Positions 35,952 to 45,590 of a stretch of DNA of 64,000 bases are shown one piece after another. Position numbers and translations under genes: made by a program. The DNA is from Pseudorhodobacter aquimaris (lineage in GTDB: Bacteria; Pseudomonadota; Alphaproteobacteria; Rhodobacterales; Rhodobacteraceae), in assembly GCF_001202025.1 (NCBI RefSeq), contig NZ_LGHS01000052.1, positions 7,501 to 71,500 on the forward strand, given 5' to 3'. How positions within the stretch are numbered: the first letter of the stretch is position 1; the number at the start of each line of letters is the position of its first letter. Under the pieces are notes generated by a model, which was given only the letters and a program-made list of their open reading frames with translations, ran no database searches and was not told where the DNA came from.

Positions 35952-36566
35952 TTAGTGGTGATAAATATCTACCGGCGTATCATATCCCATCAGGTCCAGC
36001 TCGGCCCGTGTAGGCAGGAAATAGAACAGCCGATTGGCAAGATCCATCCGGTCCTCGCGGATCAAACGCGCCTCCAGCGCCTCTTTGAGCCGGTGCAGAT
36101 ACAGCACATCCGAGGCCGCATATTCCTTTTGCGCCTCGGTCAGCTTCACAGCACCCCAATCAGAGGATTGCTGTTGTTTGGATACATCGACCCCCACCAT
36201 TTCCGACAGCAATATCTTTAGCCCGTGCCGGTCGGTAAAGGTCCGCACCAACCGCGAGGCAATCTTGGTACACCAGACAGGCGCCGTCACCACCCCAAAG
36301 GCATTTTGCAGCGCGGCAATATCAAAGCGGCCAAAGTGGAAAAGCTTGGTCACATTCGGATCGGTCAGCAGCCGTTCCAGATTGGGGGCCGCGGTTTGCC
36401 CCTTGGCGATCTGCACCAGATGCGCATTCCCGTCCCCTGCCGAAAGTTGCACAACACACAGCCGGTCACGGCGTGGATCAAGGCCCATCGTCTCGGTATC
36501 AATCGCGACGAGATTGCCAAGGTCAAGCCCGTCGGGCAGGTCGTTGCGATGCAGGTGAATGGTCAT
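35952..36566 (-). CDS. rnd: ribonuclease D (DEDD exonuclease)
   Basis: 204 residues, shorter than E. coli RNase D because it lacks the HRDC domain. DEDD exonuclease motifs: AIDTETMG (about 23-30), FHFGRFDIAAL, and YAASDVLYLHRL. It trims tRNA and other stable RNA 3' ends. The ATG at 36566 is supported by family length; no strong ribosome site is visible. It begins the rnd-lptC-lptA-lptB-hpf-ptsN block. Confidence 0.92.
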   Translation of the reverse strand: MTIHLHRNDLPDGLDLGNLVAIDTETMGLDPRRDRLCVVQLSAGDGNAHLVQIAKGQTAAPNLERLLTDPNVTKLFHFGRFDIAALQNAFGVVTAPVWCTKIASRLVRTFTDRHGLKILLSEMVGVDVSKQQQSSDWGAVKLTEAQKEYAASDVLYLHRLKEALEARLIREDRMDLANRLFYFLPTRAELDLMGYDTPVDIYHH

Positions 36567-37040
36567 CAGGTCATGCTTTCGGCTGGTGCGGTTAGAGGTC
36601 TGCTTATACGCGCGGCACCCCCATATTGCCAAGCCATAGCGATCGCTTTGTGATCGCCCGCCTGTCACCAAACATCGCCATGAGATCCTCGGCCAAGGTC
36701 GTCGTCGTAACATTCCAAATTGCCCAACCTATATTGCATCCCCCGCGCCAGGTTTTGACAATTGCTTGCAGAGGAAGCGCACAGCAAAACTCATCACCGC
36801 CCGCCCAATCAAAGCGCCCCCCAAGCTTAGGGCAGGCCTTGTCGCAGTGCGGCGGCCAGGTCGATTTAGGATTGGGTCATGGCGCATACGCCCCCTGCGG
36901 ATTGGTGTTGGGGCCGAATGATGCAGGGCAGATCGTAGCATGTCGATGATGGCAGGCCTCTGGCCCATTGCAGTTTCTTTGCAGGGCTGCTTTGTTAGCG
37001 GCAACCTGCCGCTCGGCATGGGTCAAATAAAGGGATGGCT
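36567..37040. other. 474-bp intergenic region, no gene recognised
   Basis: Between divergent rnd and the GlcG-like gene. Short open frames occur on both strands (for example 36729-37019 on the minus strand) but have no recognisable domain or ribosome site. I looked for tRNA-like arms, a 6S-RNA-like fold and terminators and saw none I could support. Small repeats of TTTGCAG near 36970-36990 precede the GlcG-like gene. It may include a decayed gene or a small RNA. Confidence 0.4.
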
Positions 37041-37460
37041 ATGGGATTTACCGAAGACACAAAAACACTGCGCAACGCCGCGATCATCACGATGCTGGAC
37101 GCAGGCTGTGCCAAGGCCGAGGCGATGGGCCAGCCGCAATGCCTCGTGATCGTGGATGCCTCGGGCGTTGATCTGGGGGTTTTGCGGATGCGCGGGGCCA
37201 AGTTTCTGTCGCTGCGCTCGGCCCGTGCCAAGGCACAGACAGCGGCCAGCACCGGCGCCCAAAGCGCCAATATCCCCGAGGGGATACGCACAGCACTTGC
37301 ACAGGCCAGCAATGGTGCCGTGACCGGACTTGCGGGTGGTTTGCCGATTTATATGGGCGGGATGCTGGTTGGCGGTGTTGGCGTCGGCTCTGGCACCGGC
37401 ATTCAGGATATCGAGGTGGCAGAGGCGATGCTGGCCGCGATTGGCGCAGACCCGGCCTAG
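37041..37460 (+). CDS. GlcG/HbpS-type heme-binding-family protein
   Basis: 139 residues of the DUF336 (GlcG/HbpS) fold. The segments LVIVDASGVDLGVLRMRGAKFLS, ARAKAQTAAST and GGLPIYMGGMLVGGVGVGSGTGIQDIEVAEA are diagnostic. Some members bind heme (HbpS); others occur beside glycolate oxidase genes (GlcG). No glycolate genes are here. The ATG at 37041 is preceded by AAAGGGATGGCT, making the ATG at 37035 less likely. Followed closely by gluconate kinase. Confidence 0.87.
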   Translation: MGFTEDTKTLRNAAIITMLDAGCAKAEAMGQPQCLVIVDASGVDLGVLRMRGAKFLSLRSARAKAQTAASTGAQSANIPEGIRTALAQASNGAVTGLAGGLPIYMGGMLVGGVGVGSGTGIQDIEVAEAMLAAIGADPA

Positions 37461-37469
37461 ATCTTGCGG

Positions 37470-37964
37470 ATGCGATTGGCAAGCGGGCGCTATGTGCTGA
37501 TGGGGGTCGCGGGCTGCGGCAAATCCTCGGTCGGGGTGGCGCTGGCGCGGGCCATTGGCACGAGATATCTTGACGGCGATGATCTGCATCCGGCGGCCAA
37601 TATCGCCAAGATGGCTCGAGGCGAGGCGCTGACGGATGCTGATCGCTGGCCTTGGCTGGCAAAGGTTGGCGCGGCCTTGGCCGATCCGGGGATCCTGGGC
37701 TGTTCGGCCCTGCGCAAAAGCTATCGCAACCGTATTGCCGAACATGCAGGCGGGCCGGTTTGCTTTATCTACCTAAAGGGCAGCCGAGACCTGATTGCCG
37801 CGCGTATGGCGGCGCGGTCGGGGCATTTCATGCCCGCGACCCTGCTGCAAAGCCAATTCGCCACCTTGGAGCCCCCAACCGCCGAAGAACCCGCAATCAC
37901 GGTGGACATCGACCAGCCGGTCCCCCGGATCGTAGCCGAAATCACCCAAAAGCTGCACGGCTAG
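37470..37964 (+). CDS. gntK: gluconokinase, GntK/IdnK type
   Basis: 164 residues. Phosphorylates D-gluconate to 6-phosphogluconate. P-loop GVAGCGKSSVG near the N-terminus, YLDGDDLHPAANIAKMARGEALTDADRWPWL in the middle, and CSALRKSYRN are typical. A TTG at 37464 is in frame but ATG at 37470 is chosen. It follows the GlcG-like gene by 9 bp and is probably co-transcribed. Confidence 0.93.
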   Translation: MRLASGRYVLMGVAGCGKSSVGVALARAIGTRYLDGDDLHPAANIAKMARGEALTDADRWPWLAKVGAALADPGILGCSALRKSYRNRIAEHAGGPVCFIYLKGSRDLIAARMAARSGHFMPATLLQSQFATLEPPTAEEPAITVDIDQPVPRIVAEITQKLHG

Positions 37965-37979
37965 GGCCTGACCCCGCAA

Positions 37980-38972
37980 TCACAACCCGAGCCGGTCAAA
38001 AGCTGCATCCAGCACCGTCCAATCGGTCAAACGCAGCCGGACCGGCAATGTCAGCACCTTGGGCCGGAAAACGGCGGGCAGGCGTACCGCGTCTTTTTCC
38101 GTGGTGACAAGCTGCGCCCCCAAGCCTGCCGCATCATGCGACAGCCGCCGCAGCAGCGCATCGGTAAAGGGTTGGTGATCGCTCAACCCTTCTGCCCGCA
38201 GCAGGTTGGCCCCCGTGGCCCGCAGGCTGGCAAAGAATTTCTCTGGATGGCCGATACCGGCAAAGGCCAGAACCTTTTCGCCGGTCCAGTCCATGCCCAT
38301 CTGCAAGACCTCCAACCGGCCGGTCACATGCGGCAGATGCAGGGCATCACCCCAAATGTCGGCAAAACCGAGCTGGGCCTCATCCCCCCCGATGGACAGC
38401 ACTAAATCCGCGCGGGCCAATCCCACAGGCACCGGCTCTCGCAACGGGCCTGCGGGCAGGCAGTGGCCATTGCCAAAGCCGCGCGCGGCATCGACCACGA
38501 CCAAGGACAGATCCTTGGCAACTGATGGATTCTGAAATCCGTCATCCAGCAAGATCACCTGCGCGCCCGCCTCTTGCGCCGCCATAACACCCGCCGCACG
38601 GTCGCGCGCCACCCAAGTGGGTGCAAAGGCGGCAAGCAACAGCGGCTCATCACCCGTATCCGTGGCGGTATGGAGCCGCTCTGAAACCCGCACTGGCCCC
38701 CGCAACTGCCCGCCATAGCCGCGCGAGACCACATGCACCGCAACACCGCGCGCCAATAACCGTTCAATTAAGGCGATGGTTGTTGGCGTTTTGCCGGTGC
38801 CGCCCGCGTTCAGATTGCCCACACAGATCACCGGAACCTGTGCCTTGAACCCCGCGCCTTTGCGCAACCTTCGTGCCGTGGCCGCACCATAGGCCCAGCC
38901 AAGCGGCGCCAACAGCCGCGCACGCCATCCCGGCGCATCGGGCGCAGTGTACCAAAAACCGGGGGCCTGCAT
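37980..38972 (-). CDS. lpxK: tetraacyldisaccharide 4'-kinase
   Basis: 330 residues. Phosphorylates the 4' position of the lipid A precursor at the inner membrane. P-loop [13 protein letters not shown] near residues 52-64, the ILLDDGFQN and DAARGFGNG segments, and the TTEKDAVR motif near the C-terminus are all present. Its ATG overlaps the stop of the Kdo-transferase-like gene by one base, so lipid A and core steps are coupled. Confidence 0.97.
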   Translation of the reverse strand: MQAPGFWYTAPDAPGWRARLLAPLGWAYGAATARRLRKGAGFKAQVPVICVGNLNAGGTGKTPTTIALIERLLARGVAVHVVSRGYGGQLRGPVRVSERLHTATDTGDEPLLLAAFAPTWVARDRAAGVMAAQEAGAQVILLDDGFQNPSVAKDLSLVVVDAARGFGNGHCLPAGPLREPVPVGLARADLVLSIGGDEAQLGFADIWGDALHLPHVTGRLEVLQMGMDWTGEKVLAFAGIGHPEKFFASLRATGANLLRAEGLSDHQPFTDALLRRLSHDAAGLGAQLVTTEKDAVRLPAVFRPKVLTLPVRLRLTDWTVLDAAFDRLGL

Positions 38973-40171
38973 CAGCTTTGCCTTTCCAGCAAGTCACATA
39001 TCACTTTGATCGCCGTATCGGTCGCCTCTGCCCCGTCGGATTCCACGGTCCAAGCCGCTTGTGCCAAACGAGCGGAACGGTCGGGGGACAACAGCTCTAT
39101 CAACCCGCGGCGCAATTCGGCGGCGTTGCGCACAAGGCTGGTGGCCTGCGCCGAGGCAAGCCGCCCCAGCGTGGTCCCGAACCGCCCAGCGCGCGGGCCG
39201 TGCAATATCGCAGAGCCAAGTGCAGCGGCCTCCATCGGATCGCGGTTGATGCCGCCTTCTCCCATGCCACCGCCAAGATAGGTGACCGGGGCAAGCCTGT
39301 ACCACAGCCCGTATTCCACCCCCGGCTCGGTGATATAGACCTGCACATCCGCCTCCAGATCGTCGTCATGGCAACGGCAGGCAACGACCCAGTGCTCATC
39401 CTGTTCCAGATCGGCGGCCAGCGCCGGTATGCGGGCCGCATCTTGCGGGGATAGGATCAGCAATAGCCGATGCGCCACCCTCAGCGCGCCACGGTGGGCG
39501 GCGATGACGGCGGCCTCTTCTGCTTCTGGTAGGCCGGCCGCAAACCAGACGGGGCGGGTTGCCAACTGGGTGGCGATATAGGCGCGCTCCGCCTCAGCGC
39601 AGGGCAAAATCGCACTGGGGGTTTCCATTCGTCCGGTCACCTTCACAATGCTGGTCGGCGCCCCTGCCCGGCGAAACGCACGCGCAGAGGGGCCGTCAAC
39701 CGTCAGCACGGCATTCATTGACCCTAGCAGCCCGCGCACCAGACCCGGCCACCAGCCCTCATTCCCCTGCATGATGGCGGGCGTGCGGGCATCAACCAAA
39801 ACCGAAGGAATGCGCCGCTCATATGCCCCATGGAGCAAGGCGGGGCGCAACTGCCCTTCGGCCAGCACGATGGCATCGGGGCGCCAATGATCAAGCATCC
39901 GCCTTACCTCTGCCGGGTTATCGGCGGGCGTGGGCTGCCAGATCACCCCAGGATGGGACAGGTCGGGTGCGGCATCACTGGTCAGCAGGATATTCAGATC
40001 GTGCTCTTCCTCCAGCCTGCGGGCCAACCCGGTGATTTGCGGCAGATTGTTTCGCGCGGGCGCATGTAGCCACACCAGCCGCCCCGCAGGTCGGGGCGGG
40101 CGCGCAGCATCAGAGGCCGCGGCCCTGCGGTTCGCAAGATTATAAAGCGTCAGGCCAAGGGAATAGGCCAT
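38972..40171 (-). CDS. Kdo-transferase-like glycosyltransferase (WaaA family), divergent N-terminus
   Basis: 399 residues of the GT-B-type Kdo transferase family. The C-terminal half is recognisable: [30 protein letters not shown] (equivalent to the GGS..GGHN.LE motif) and PRAGRFG. In the N-terminal half, the family's conserved SxGE segment with the catalytic glutamate corresponds here to [12 protein letters not shown], so the Glu is replaced by Asn (Asn42). The ETELWPN motif corresponds to AEGQLRPA. Position between lpxK and a DUF4170 gene supports a role in LPS core assembly. It may be a dedicated variant of this lineage or a non-canonical transferase with another sugar. Confidence 0.8.
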   Translation of the reverse strand: MAYSLGLTLYNLANRRAAASDAARPPRPAGRLVWLHAPARNNLPQITGLARRLEEEHDLNILLTSDAAPDLSHPGVIWQPTPADNPAEVRRMLDHWRPDAIVLAEGQLRPALLHGAYERRIPSVLVDARTPAIMQGNEGWWPGLVRGLLGSMNAVLTVDGPSARAFRRAGAPTSIVKVTGRMETPSAILPCAEAERAYIATQLATRPVWFAAGLPEAEEAAVIAAHRGALRVAHRLLLILSPQDAARIPALAADLEQDEHWVVACRCHDDDLEADVQVYITEPGVEYGLWYRLAPVTYLGGGMGEGGINRDPMEAAALGSAILHGPRAGRFGTTLGRLASAQATSLVRNAAELRRGLIELLSPDRSARLAQAAWTVESDGAEATDTAIKVICDLLERQS

Positions 40172-40180
40172 CGCCGACCA

Positions 40181-40426
40181 TCACGCGCCAAGTTCTTCGG
40201 TCGGAGAGCCTGGCTGGTCCTCATCACGAAGGCGGTGGATATGGGCGATGAAATAACGCGTCTGCGCCTCATCCACGGTGCGCTGCGCCTCGGCTTTCCA
40301 CGCGGTATAGGCCGTTGCGTAATTGGGGAACATTCCGACAATGTGGATATTGTCAGGATCTTTGAAGGTCGTGCCTTCGGTGCTGATCAGTTCGCCGCCA
40401 AAGACGAGGTGAAGACGTTGGGTCAT
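40181..40426 (-). CDS. DUF4170 domain-containing protein
   Basis: 81 residues. The family pattern includes LHLVFGGELISTEGTTFKDPDNIHIVGMFPNYATAYTAWKAEAQRTVDEAQTRYFIAHIHRL and is common beside LPS genes in alphaproteobacteria. Function unknown. The ATG at 40426 follows CGGAGCATCGTA. It is separated by 9 bp from the Kdo-transferase-like gene and starts this leftward LPS block. Confidence 0.85.
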   Translation of the reverse strand: MTQRLHLVFGGELISTEGTTFKDPDNIHIVGMFPNYATAYTAWKAEAQRTVDEAQTRYFIAHIHRLRDEDQPGSPTEELGA

Positions 40427-40679
40427 TACGATGCTCCGCATGCGTTATTTCGATCGTTCCAAACTAGTTTGTTTACGGCCAAGGGGAAAGGGGGTGCCTT
40501 TCGTGATCGCCCGAAACCTCGTTTGGTCAATAGTTTTCATGGACTCTTGGCCGGTTTGGCGTTATCAGGCGCGCTTGGCCCAAAGATATTCCGGTGCTGT
40601 CAGGCGAGGAGGCCTGTGTCAGTCAGGGGTGTGGCGGCCGTTTAACGGGCAATATCGCCCCTCTGATTAGGCAGAATAC

Positions 40680-42869
40680 ATGATCGAAAATATGAATATC
40701 GCCGCGCCATTGGCTGCGGCGCTGGATGCCAAGGGCTATGCAAGCCTTACCCCCGTACAAGAAGCCGTACTGGCCGATGAGGCCGCAGGGCGCGACCTGT
40801 TGGTTTCGGCGCAAACCGGATCCGGCAAAACCGTGGCCTTCGGGATCGCCATCGCGCCAGATTTGCTGGCGGGTGCCGACCGCTTTTTGTTCGCCGATGT
40901 GCCCGCCGCACTGATTATTGCGCCAACGCGCGAACTGGCATTGCAGGTCGCCCGAGAGCTGGAGTGGCTTTACGGTGAGGCCGGCGCCAAGATCGCCACC
41001 TGTGTCGGTGGTATGGATTACCGCACAGAAAAGCGCCGACTGGATCAGGGCGCGCATATCGTTGTGGGCACGCCAGGCCGTTTGCGCGACCATATCGAAC
41101 GCCGCTCGCTTGACCTGTCGGGGCTGAAGGCCGCCGTGCTGGATGAGGCCGATGAAATGCTGGACCTCGGGTTCCGCGATGATCTGGAATTCATCCTGTC
41201 CCAAGCGCCAGAAGAGCGCCGCACGCTGATGTTTTCAGCCACCGTGCCAAAAGCGATTGCAGCCTTGGCCAAGGATTTCCAAGTTGACGCGCTGCGCATC
41301 CAGACCGCTGGTGAGGCCAAGCAGCACGTCGACATCGAATACCGCGCCCTTTCGGTTCAGGTCCGTGACCGCGAACATGCGATCTTTAACCTCTTGCGTT
41401 TCTATGAGGCGCAAACCGCGATCGTATTCTGCAAAACCCGCGCCAATGTGAACCATCTGATGGCACGCATGGGCAATCGCGGCTTTGCGGTTGTGGCCCT
41501 GTCAGGTGAGCTGTCGCAGCAGGAACGCACCAACGCGCTGACCGCATTGCGGACCGGGCGCGCGCGGGTTTGTATCGCCACGGATGTGGCCGCACGCGGC
41601 ATCGACCTTCCGGGGTTGGAGCTGGTGATCCACGCCGATTTGCCAAGCAACTCTGACACATTGCTGCACCGTTCGGGCCGGACAGGCCGCGCCGGTTCCA
41701 AGGGTGTTTCGGCGCTGATCGTTGCCCCGAGTGAATTCCGCAAGGCACAGCGTTTGCTGCAAGGTGCCAAGGTTGTGGCCGAATGGGGGGCCGCCCCTTC
41801 TGCTGAGGAAGTGCAGGAACGCGACGACCAGCGCATCTTGGAGCATCCCGCATTGGGGCCTAATGACGGTGAAAACGCCGAGCTGGGGGCCTTGTTGCTG
41901 GACCGGTTCGGACCTGAACAGGTGGCCTCGGCGTTTGTATCGCTCTGGCGTCAAGGCCGGTCCTCGCCCGAGGTTCTGTCCGATGTGGCAAAACCCGGAG
42001 AACGGCCAGAACCAAAACCACGCGGCGAATTCGGCGCATCGGTCTGGTACACGATCTCGGTCGGCCACACAGGCCGCGCCGAGGCACGCTGGCTTTTGCC
42101 CAAAATCTGCGAAGCAGGCGGCATCACCAAGGACGGCATCGGCGCGATTCGCGTGCAGCATGACCTGACATATGTGCAGATCGGCAAGGGCGTGGCCGAT
42201 AAATTCGGCAGCGGTGTTAACCTTGAAGAAGGTGTCTCGATGACCCGCATGGACGGTGAACCATCGCTTGAGCGTCCCGAACGCCCTGCTCGCGCGCCCC
42301 GTGAAAAGCCTGCCTATAAGCCAAAACCATCCCGTTTTGTCGAAGATGACGCCCCGTTGCCAGAGCGCAAACCCTATACAAAGCGTGAAAACGCCCCCAA
42401 ACCCGAGAGCAACTGGAAGCCCGATACCGGCGCGCCCAAAGGCTATGAGGCCTATAAGGACGATAAGCCAAAGCGCGGCCCAAAACCTGACGGGGCCAAA
42501 AAGCCCCATGCCGCCGATGGTGCCAAAAAGCCATGGGTAAAACGCGAACCAGGTGACGGTAAACCTTGGGAAAAACGCGACGCGGCGCCGCGCAAACCCT
42601 ATGCCAAAAAGGCCGAAGCCCCCGAGGGCGCGAAACCCCATACCAAACGTGCCGATGGTGCCAAACCTTATGCGCCACGTGGCGCCAGCCCTGAGGCGGG
42701 CGGCGAGCGCAAGCCACGTTGGAAAGCCGACGCAGCGGCGCCCAAATCACGCTCGGCAGGGTTCAAGTCGCAAGGCGGAAAGCCCGGAGCTGGCAAACCC
42801 TTTGCCAAGCCGAACAAGCCAAGAGCAACAGATACCAGCAAACGGTTCGTCCCGCCGAAAAAGGGCTGA
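40680..42869 (+). CDS. DEAD-box RNA helicase with DbpA-type domain and long basic tail
   Basis: 729 residues. RecA1: Q-motif GYASLTPVQ (19-27), Walker A AQTGSGKT (44-51), PTRELA (82-87), DEAD (155-158), and FSAT. RecA2: ARGIDLPG and HRSGRTGRAG. A DbpA-like RNA-binding domain spans about 450-525 (VWYTISVGHTGRAEARWLLPKI). The last 200 residues are a low-complexity Lys/Pro/Ala/Gly tail with repeated KP and KR blocks, typical of DeaD/CsdA-like helicases that act on structured RNA and ribosome assembly. The start at 40680 has no strong ribosome site; an alternative is Met at 40692. A terminator follows. Confidence 0.93.
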   Translation: MIENMNIAAPLAAALDAKGYASLTPVQEAVLADEAAGRDLLVSAQTGSGKTVAFGIAIAPDLLAGADRFLFADVPAALIIAPTRELALQVARELEWLYGEAGAKIATCVGGMDYRTEKRRLDQGAHIVVGTPGRLRDHIERRSLDLSGLKAAVLDEADEMLDLGFRDDLEFILSQAPEERRTLMFSATVPKAIAALAKDFQVDALRIQTAGEAKQHVDIEYRALSVQVRDREHAIFNLLRFYEAQTAIVFCKTRANVNHLMARMGNRGFAVVALSGELSQQERTNALTALRTGRARVCIATDVAARGIDLPGLELVIHADLPSNSDTLLHRSGRTGRAGSKGVSALIVAPSEFRKAQRLLQGAKVVAEWGAAPSAEEVQERDDQRILEHPALGPNDGENAELGALLLDRFGPEQVASAFVSLWRQGRSSPEVLSDVAKPGERPEPKPRGEFGASVWYTISVGHTGRAEARWLLPKICEAGGITKDGIGAIRVQHDLTYVQIGKGVADKFGSGVNLEEGVSMTRMDGEPSLERPERPARAPREKPAYKPKPSRFVEDDAPLPERKPYTKRENAPKPESNWKPDTGAPKGYEAYKDDKPKRGPKPDGAKKPHAADGAKKPWVKREPGDGKPWEKRDAAPRKPYAKKAEAPEGAKPHTKRADGAKPYAPRGASPEAGGERKPRWKADAAAPKSRSAGFKSQGGKPGAGKPFAKPNKPRATDTSKRFVPPKKG

Positions 42870-42919
42870 TCCGGGCGGCCGGGGCACCACATCCCCGCAC
42901 AGCTTGGCAAAAACTCTAC

Positions 42920-42957
42920 AATGGCCGCGCCCCACCCGTCGCGGCCATTTTCTATTG
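42920..42957 (+). terminator. intrinsic terminator after the DEAD-box gene
   Basis: A 10-bp perfect stem, AATGGCCGCG (42920-42929) with CGCGGCCATT (42940-42949), then TTTTCTATT. Confidence 0.88.
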
Positions 42958-42960
42958 TAC

Positions 42961-42995
42961 ATTCGGCGTCAACCCACAGGCATATTACGCCGAAT
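42961..42995. repeat. 9-bp inverted repeat upstream of pheT
   Basis: ATTCGGCGT (42961-42969) and ACGCCGAAT (42987-42995) with a 17-bp spacer, about 150 bp before pheT. Could be an operator or a second RNA hairpin; no T-run follows. Confidence 0.5.
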
Positions 42996-43144
42996 TCTGT
43001 CGATCCGGCCTTTCCAATCCGCCGTCTTAATCGTACCACCTTTTGCAATGCACCTGCATAAGCTATATGAGACCAGTCTAAAAATGGGTTGAGGCGGGAT
43101 AGAACCGGCCGCTTCCCCCGCTGCACGATAAAAAGGGCTCTGCC

Positions 43145-45562
43145 ATGAAATTCACCCTGTCCTGGCTCAAGGATCATCTGGAAACCACCGCATCGCTTGA
43201 TGACATTCTATATGCCCTCACCGATCTGGGCCATGAGGTGGAGGGCGTCGAGAACCCCGCAGATACGCTGGGCGCATTCCGCATCTGCCGCGTGATTGAG
43301 GCGGTGCAGCACCCCAATGCCGACCGTCTGCGTCTGTGCCGTGTCGAAACCTTTCCCGGCGGTCCCGGATCTGCGCCCGAAGAGGTGCAGGTTGTTTGTG
43401 GCGCGCACAATGCGCGCACCGGTCTGGTTGGTGTCTTTGCCCCCGTTGGCACCCATGTGCCCGGCACCGGCGTTGACCTGAAGCCCGGCAATATTCGCGG
43501 CATCGACAGCAACGGGATGCTGTGTTCGGAGCGTGAGCTGATGCTCTCGGATGATCATGACGGCATCATTGACCTGCCCGAAGACGCACCTTTGGGCGAA
43601 CGCTTTATCGACTACCGCGGGCTGAACGACCCGATGATTTACGTAAAGATCACCCCGAACCGTCCTGACGGATTGGGTGTGCGCGGCTTGGCACGCGATC
43701 TGGCGGCACGCGGTCTGGGCACGCTCAAGCCGATGGATGTATCGGAGATCAAAGGTGATTTCCCTTGCCCCGTCACCGTCACGATCGATGCCGACCTCAA
43801 GACCAAGGCCGCGCCGCATTTCACCGGCCGCGTAATCCGTGGCGTGAAAAACGGCCCCTCCCCTGCGTGGTTGCAGGCGCGTCTGCGGGCCATTGGCCTG
43901 CGCCCGATCTCGGCTTTGGTGGATATCACCAATTATTTTACCGTGGGCCTCAACCGTCCGCTGCATGTCTTTGATGTGGCAAAACTCTCGGGCGGGTTGC
44001 AAATTCGTATGGCGGCTGAGGGGGAATCCCTGTTGGCGCTTGACGACAAGACCTATGCCCTGCGCGCGGGCCAGATGGTCATTGCCGATGATACTGCGCC
44101 GGTATCGCTGGCAGGTATCATGGGCGGAGAGACCTCGGGCTGTACAGAGGTGACCAATGATGTATTCCTCGAATCCGCCTATTGGGACCCGATCACCATC
44201 GCCGCGACGGGCCGGGCGCTGAAAATCAATTCCGACGCGCGTTACCGGTTTGAACGGGGCGTGGATCCGGCCTTTACCCTGCCGGGACTACATCTGGCGA
44301 CACAGATGATCCTCGATCTTTGCGGGGGTGAGGCGTCCACCGTTGTTACCGACGGGGCCGCAATCGACACCGCGCGCAGCTACAAATTCGATGCCGCACG
44401 CACCGGCTCGCTGGTCGGGATGGAGATTGCGGAATCCGAACAGCGCCAAACGCTTACGGCACTGGGCTTCACCCTGAACGGCGATCAGGCCATACCGCCC
44501 TCTTGGCGCCCCGATGTGCAGGGAGAGGCCGATCTGGTTGAGGAAATCGCCCGCGTTGCCTCCTTGTCAAAACTGGTGGGTAAGCCCCTGCCGCGCACAC
44601 AGGCAGGCGTGCCTGCCCCCATTCTGACGCCTGCCCAGATCCGGGAACGCAGCGCACGGCGCACTCTTGCGGCTTTGGGCTATAACGAATGTGTGACCTA
44701 CAGCTTTATCGATCAAACCTCGGCCACATTGTTCGGCGGCGGTACGGATGCGGTGCGGGTGGACAACCCGATCTCCTCCGAGATGTCGCATCTGCGCCCT
44801 GATCTTTTGCCCGGCCTCTTGCGTGCCGCGGCCCGCAATCAGGCGCGCGGTTTTATGGATATGCAACTGGCCGAGGTTGGCCCTGCCTTTTCGGGCGGCG
44901 AACCCGGTGAGCAACACACCCAGGCCGCCGGTATCCTTGTTGGCCATAACGCGCCGCGTGATCCCTATGGCTCTCGTCGTCCGGTCGATATCTATGATGC
45001 CAAGGCCGATGCCGAGGCGGTTCTGGCCGCCCTCGGTGCGCCTGCCCGTGCACAGATCAACCGCAAGGTTCCCGCATGGTTCCATCCGGGCCGTGCCGGT
45101 ACCATCGCGCTGGGACCGAACGCCTTGGCGACCTACGGTGAGCTGCATCCAAAGATCGTCACCGAAATGGGGATCAAAGGGCCAGTCATGGCCTTTACCG
45201 TCTATCCCGCCAAGGTGCCGCAACCAAAGGCCAAAACCACCACGCGTCCGGCCCTGACGATCAGTGACCTGCAAGCCGTCGAACGTGATTTCGCCTTTGT
45301 CGTGGATAAGGGGGTTGAGGCGCTGACCGCGCTGAACGCCGCCCAAGGTGCCGACAAAGCCCTGATCGCCGAGGTGCGCCTGTTCGACCAGTTCACCGGC
45401 GAAAAGGCCGAGGCCCAGATGGGTGAGGGCAAGAAATCCATCGCCCTAACCGTGCGCCTGCAGCCGACCCAGACCACGCTGACCGATAAGGATATTGAGG
45501 CAGTAAGCGCCAAGATCATCGAAAAGGTCAGCAAGGCGACGGGCGGCACCCTGCGCGGATAA
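43145..45562 (+). CDS. pheT: phenylalanine--tRNA ligase beta subunit
   Basis: 805 residues. Domains in order: N-terminal (1-40), tRNA-binding OB fold (about 40-150, with NADRLRLCRV and VVCGAHN), B3/B4 editing domain (about 200-390), B5 domain (about 400-475), class II-like core, and the C-terminal FDX-ACB anticodon-binding domain (about 710-805). Works with PheS in an (alpha-beta)2 enzyme; pheS is not adjacent. The ATG at 43145 follows AAAAGGGCTCTGCC. Confidence 0.97.
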   Translation: MKFTLSWLKDHLETTASLDDILYALTDLGHEVEGVENPADTLGAFRICRVIEAVQHPNADRLRLCRVETFPGGPGSAPEEVQVVCGAHNARTGLVGVFAPVGTHVPGTGVDLKPGNIRGIDSNGMLCSERELMLSDDHDGIIDLPEDAPLGERFIDYRGLNDPMIYVKITPNRPDGLGVRGLARDLAARGLGTLKPMDVSEIKGDFPCPVTVTIDADLKTKAAPHFTGRVIRGVKNGPSPAWLQARLRAIGLRPISALVDITNYFTVGLNRPLHVFDVAKLSGGLQIRMAAEGESLLALDDKTYALRAGQMVIADDTAPVSLAGIMGGETSGCTEVTNDVFLESAYWDPITIAATGRALKINSDARYRFERGVDPAFTLPGLHLATQMILDLCGGEASTVVTDGAAIDTARSYKFDAARTGSLVGMEIAESEQRQTLTALGFTLNGDQAIPPSWRPDVQGEADLVEEIARVASLSKLVGKPLPRTQAGVPAPILTPAQIRERSARRTLAALGYNECVTYSFIDQTSATLFGGGTDAVRVDNPISSEMSHLRPDLLPGLLRAAARNQARGFMDMQLAEVGPAFSGGEPGEQHTQAAGILVGHNAPRDPYGSRRPVDIYDAKADAEAVLAALGAPARAQINRKVPAWFHPGRAGTIALGPNALATYGELHPKIVTEMGIKGPVMAFTVYPAKVPQPKAKTTTRPALTISDLQAVERDFAFVVDKGVEALTALNAAQGADKALIAEVRLFDQFTGEKAEAQMGEGKKSIALTVRLQPTQTTLTDKDIEAVSAKIIEKVSKATGGTLRG

Positions 45563-45568
45563 CCCTTT

Positions 45569-45590
45569 AGGGGGGCGGCAAAGCCCCCCT
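45569..45590. terminator. GC-rich hairpin between pheT and soxT (convergent)
   Basis: AGGGGGGC (45569-45576) with GCCCCCCT (45583-45590), a perfect 8-bp stem in the 26-bp gap between the converging stop codons. No clear T-run on either side, so it probably acts as a bidirectional weak terminator. Confidence 0.6.

Noticed and set aside
36729-37019. Minus-strand open frame in the rnd/GlcG gap (96 aa)
   Set aside because: No ribosome site, no recognisable domain, and Pro/Arg-rich composition typical of non-coding GC-rich DNA.
43208-44002. Minus-strand open frame inside pheT (264 aa)
   Set aside because: It lies fully inside a certain gene on the other strand and has no motif.
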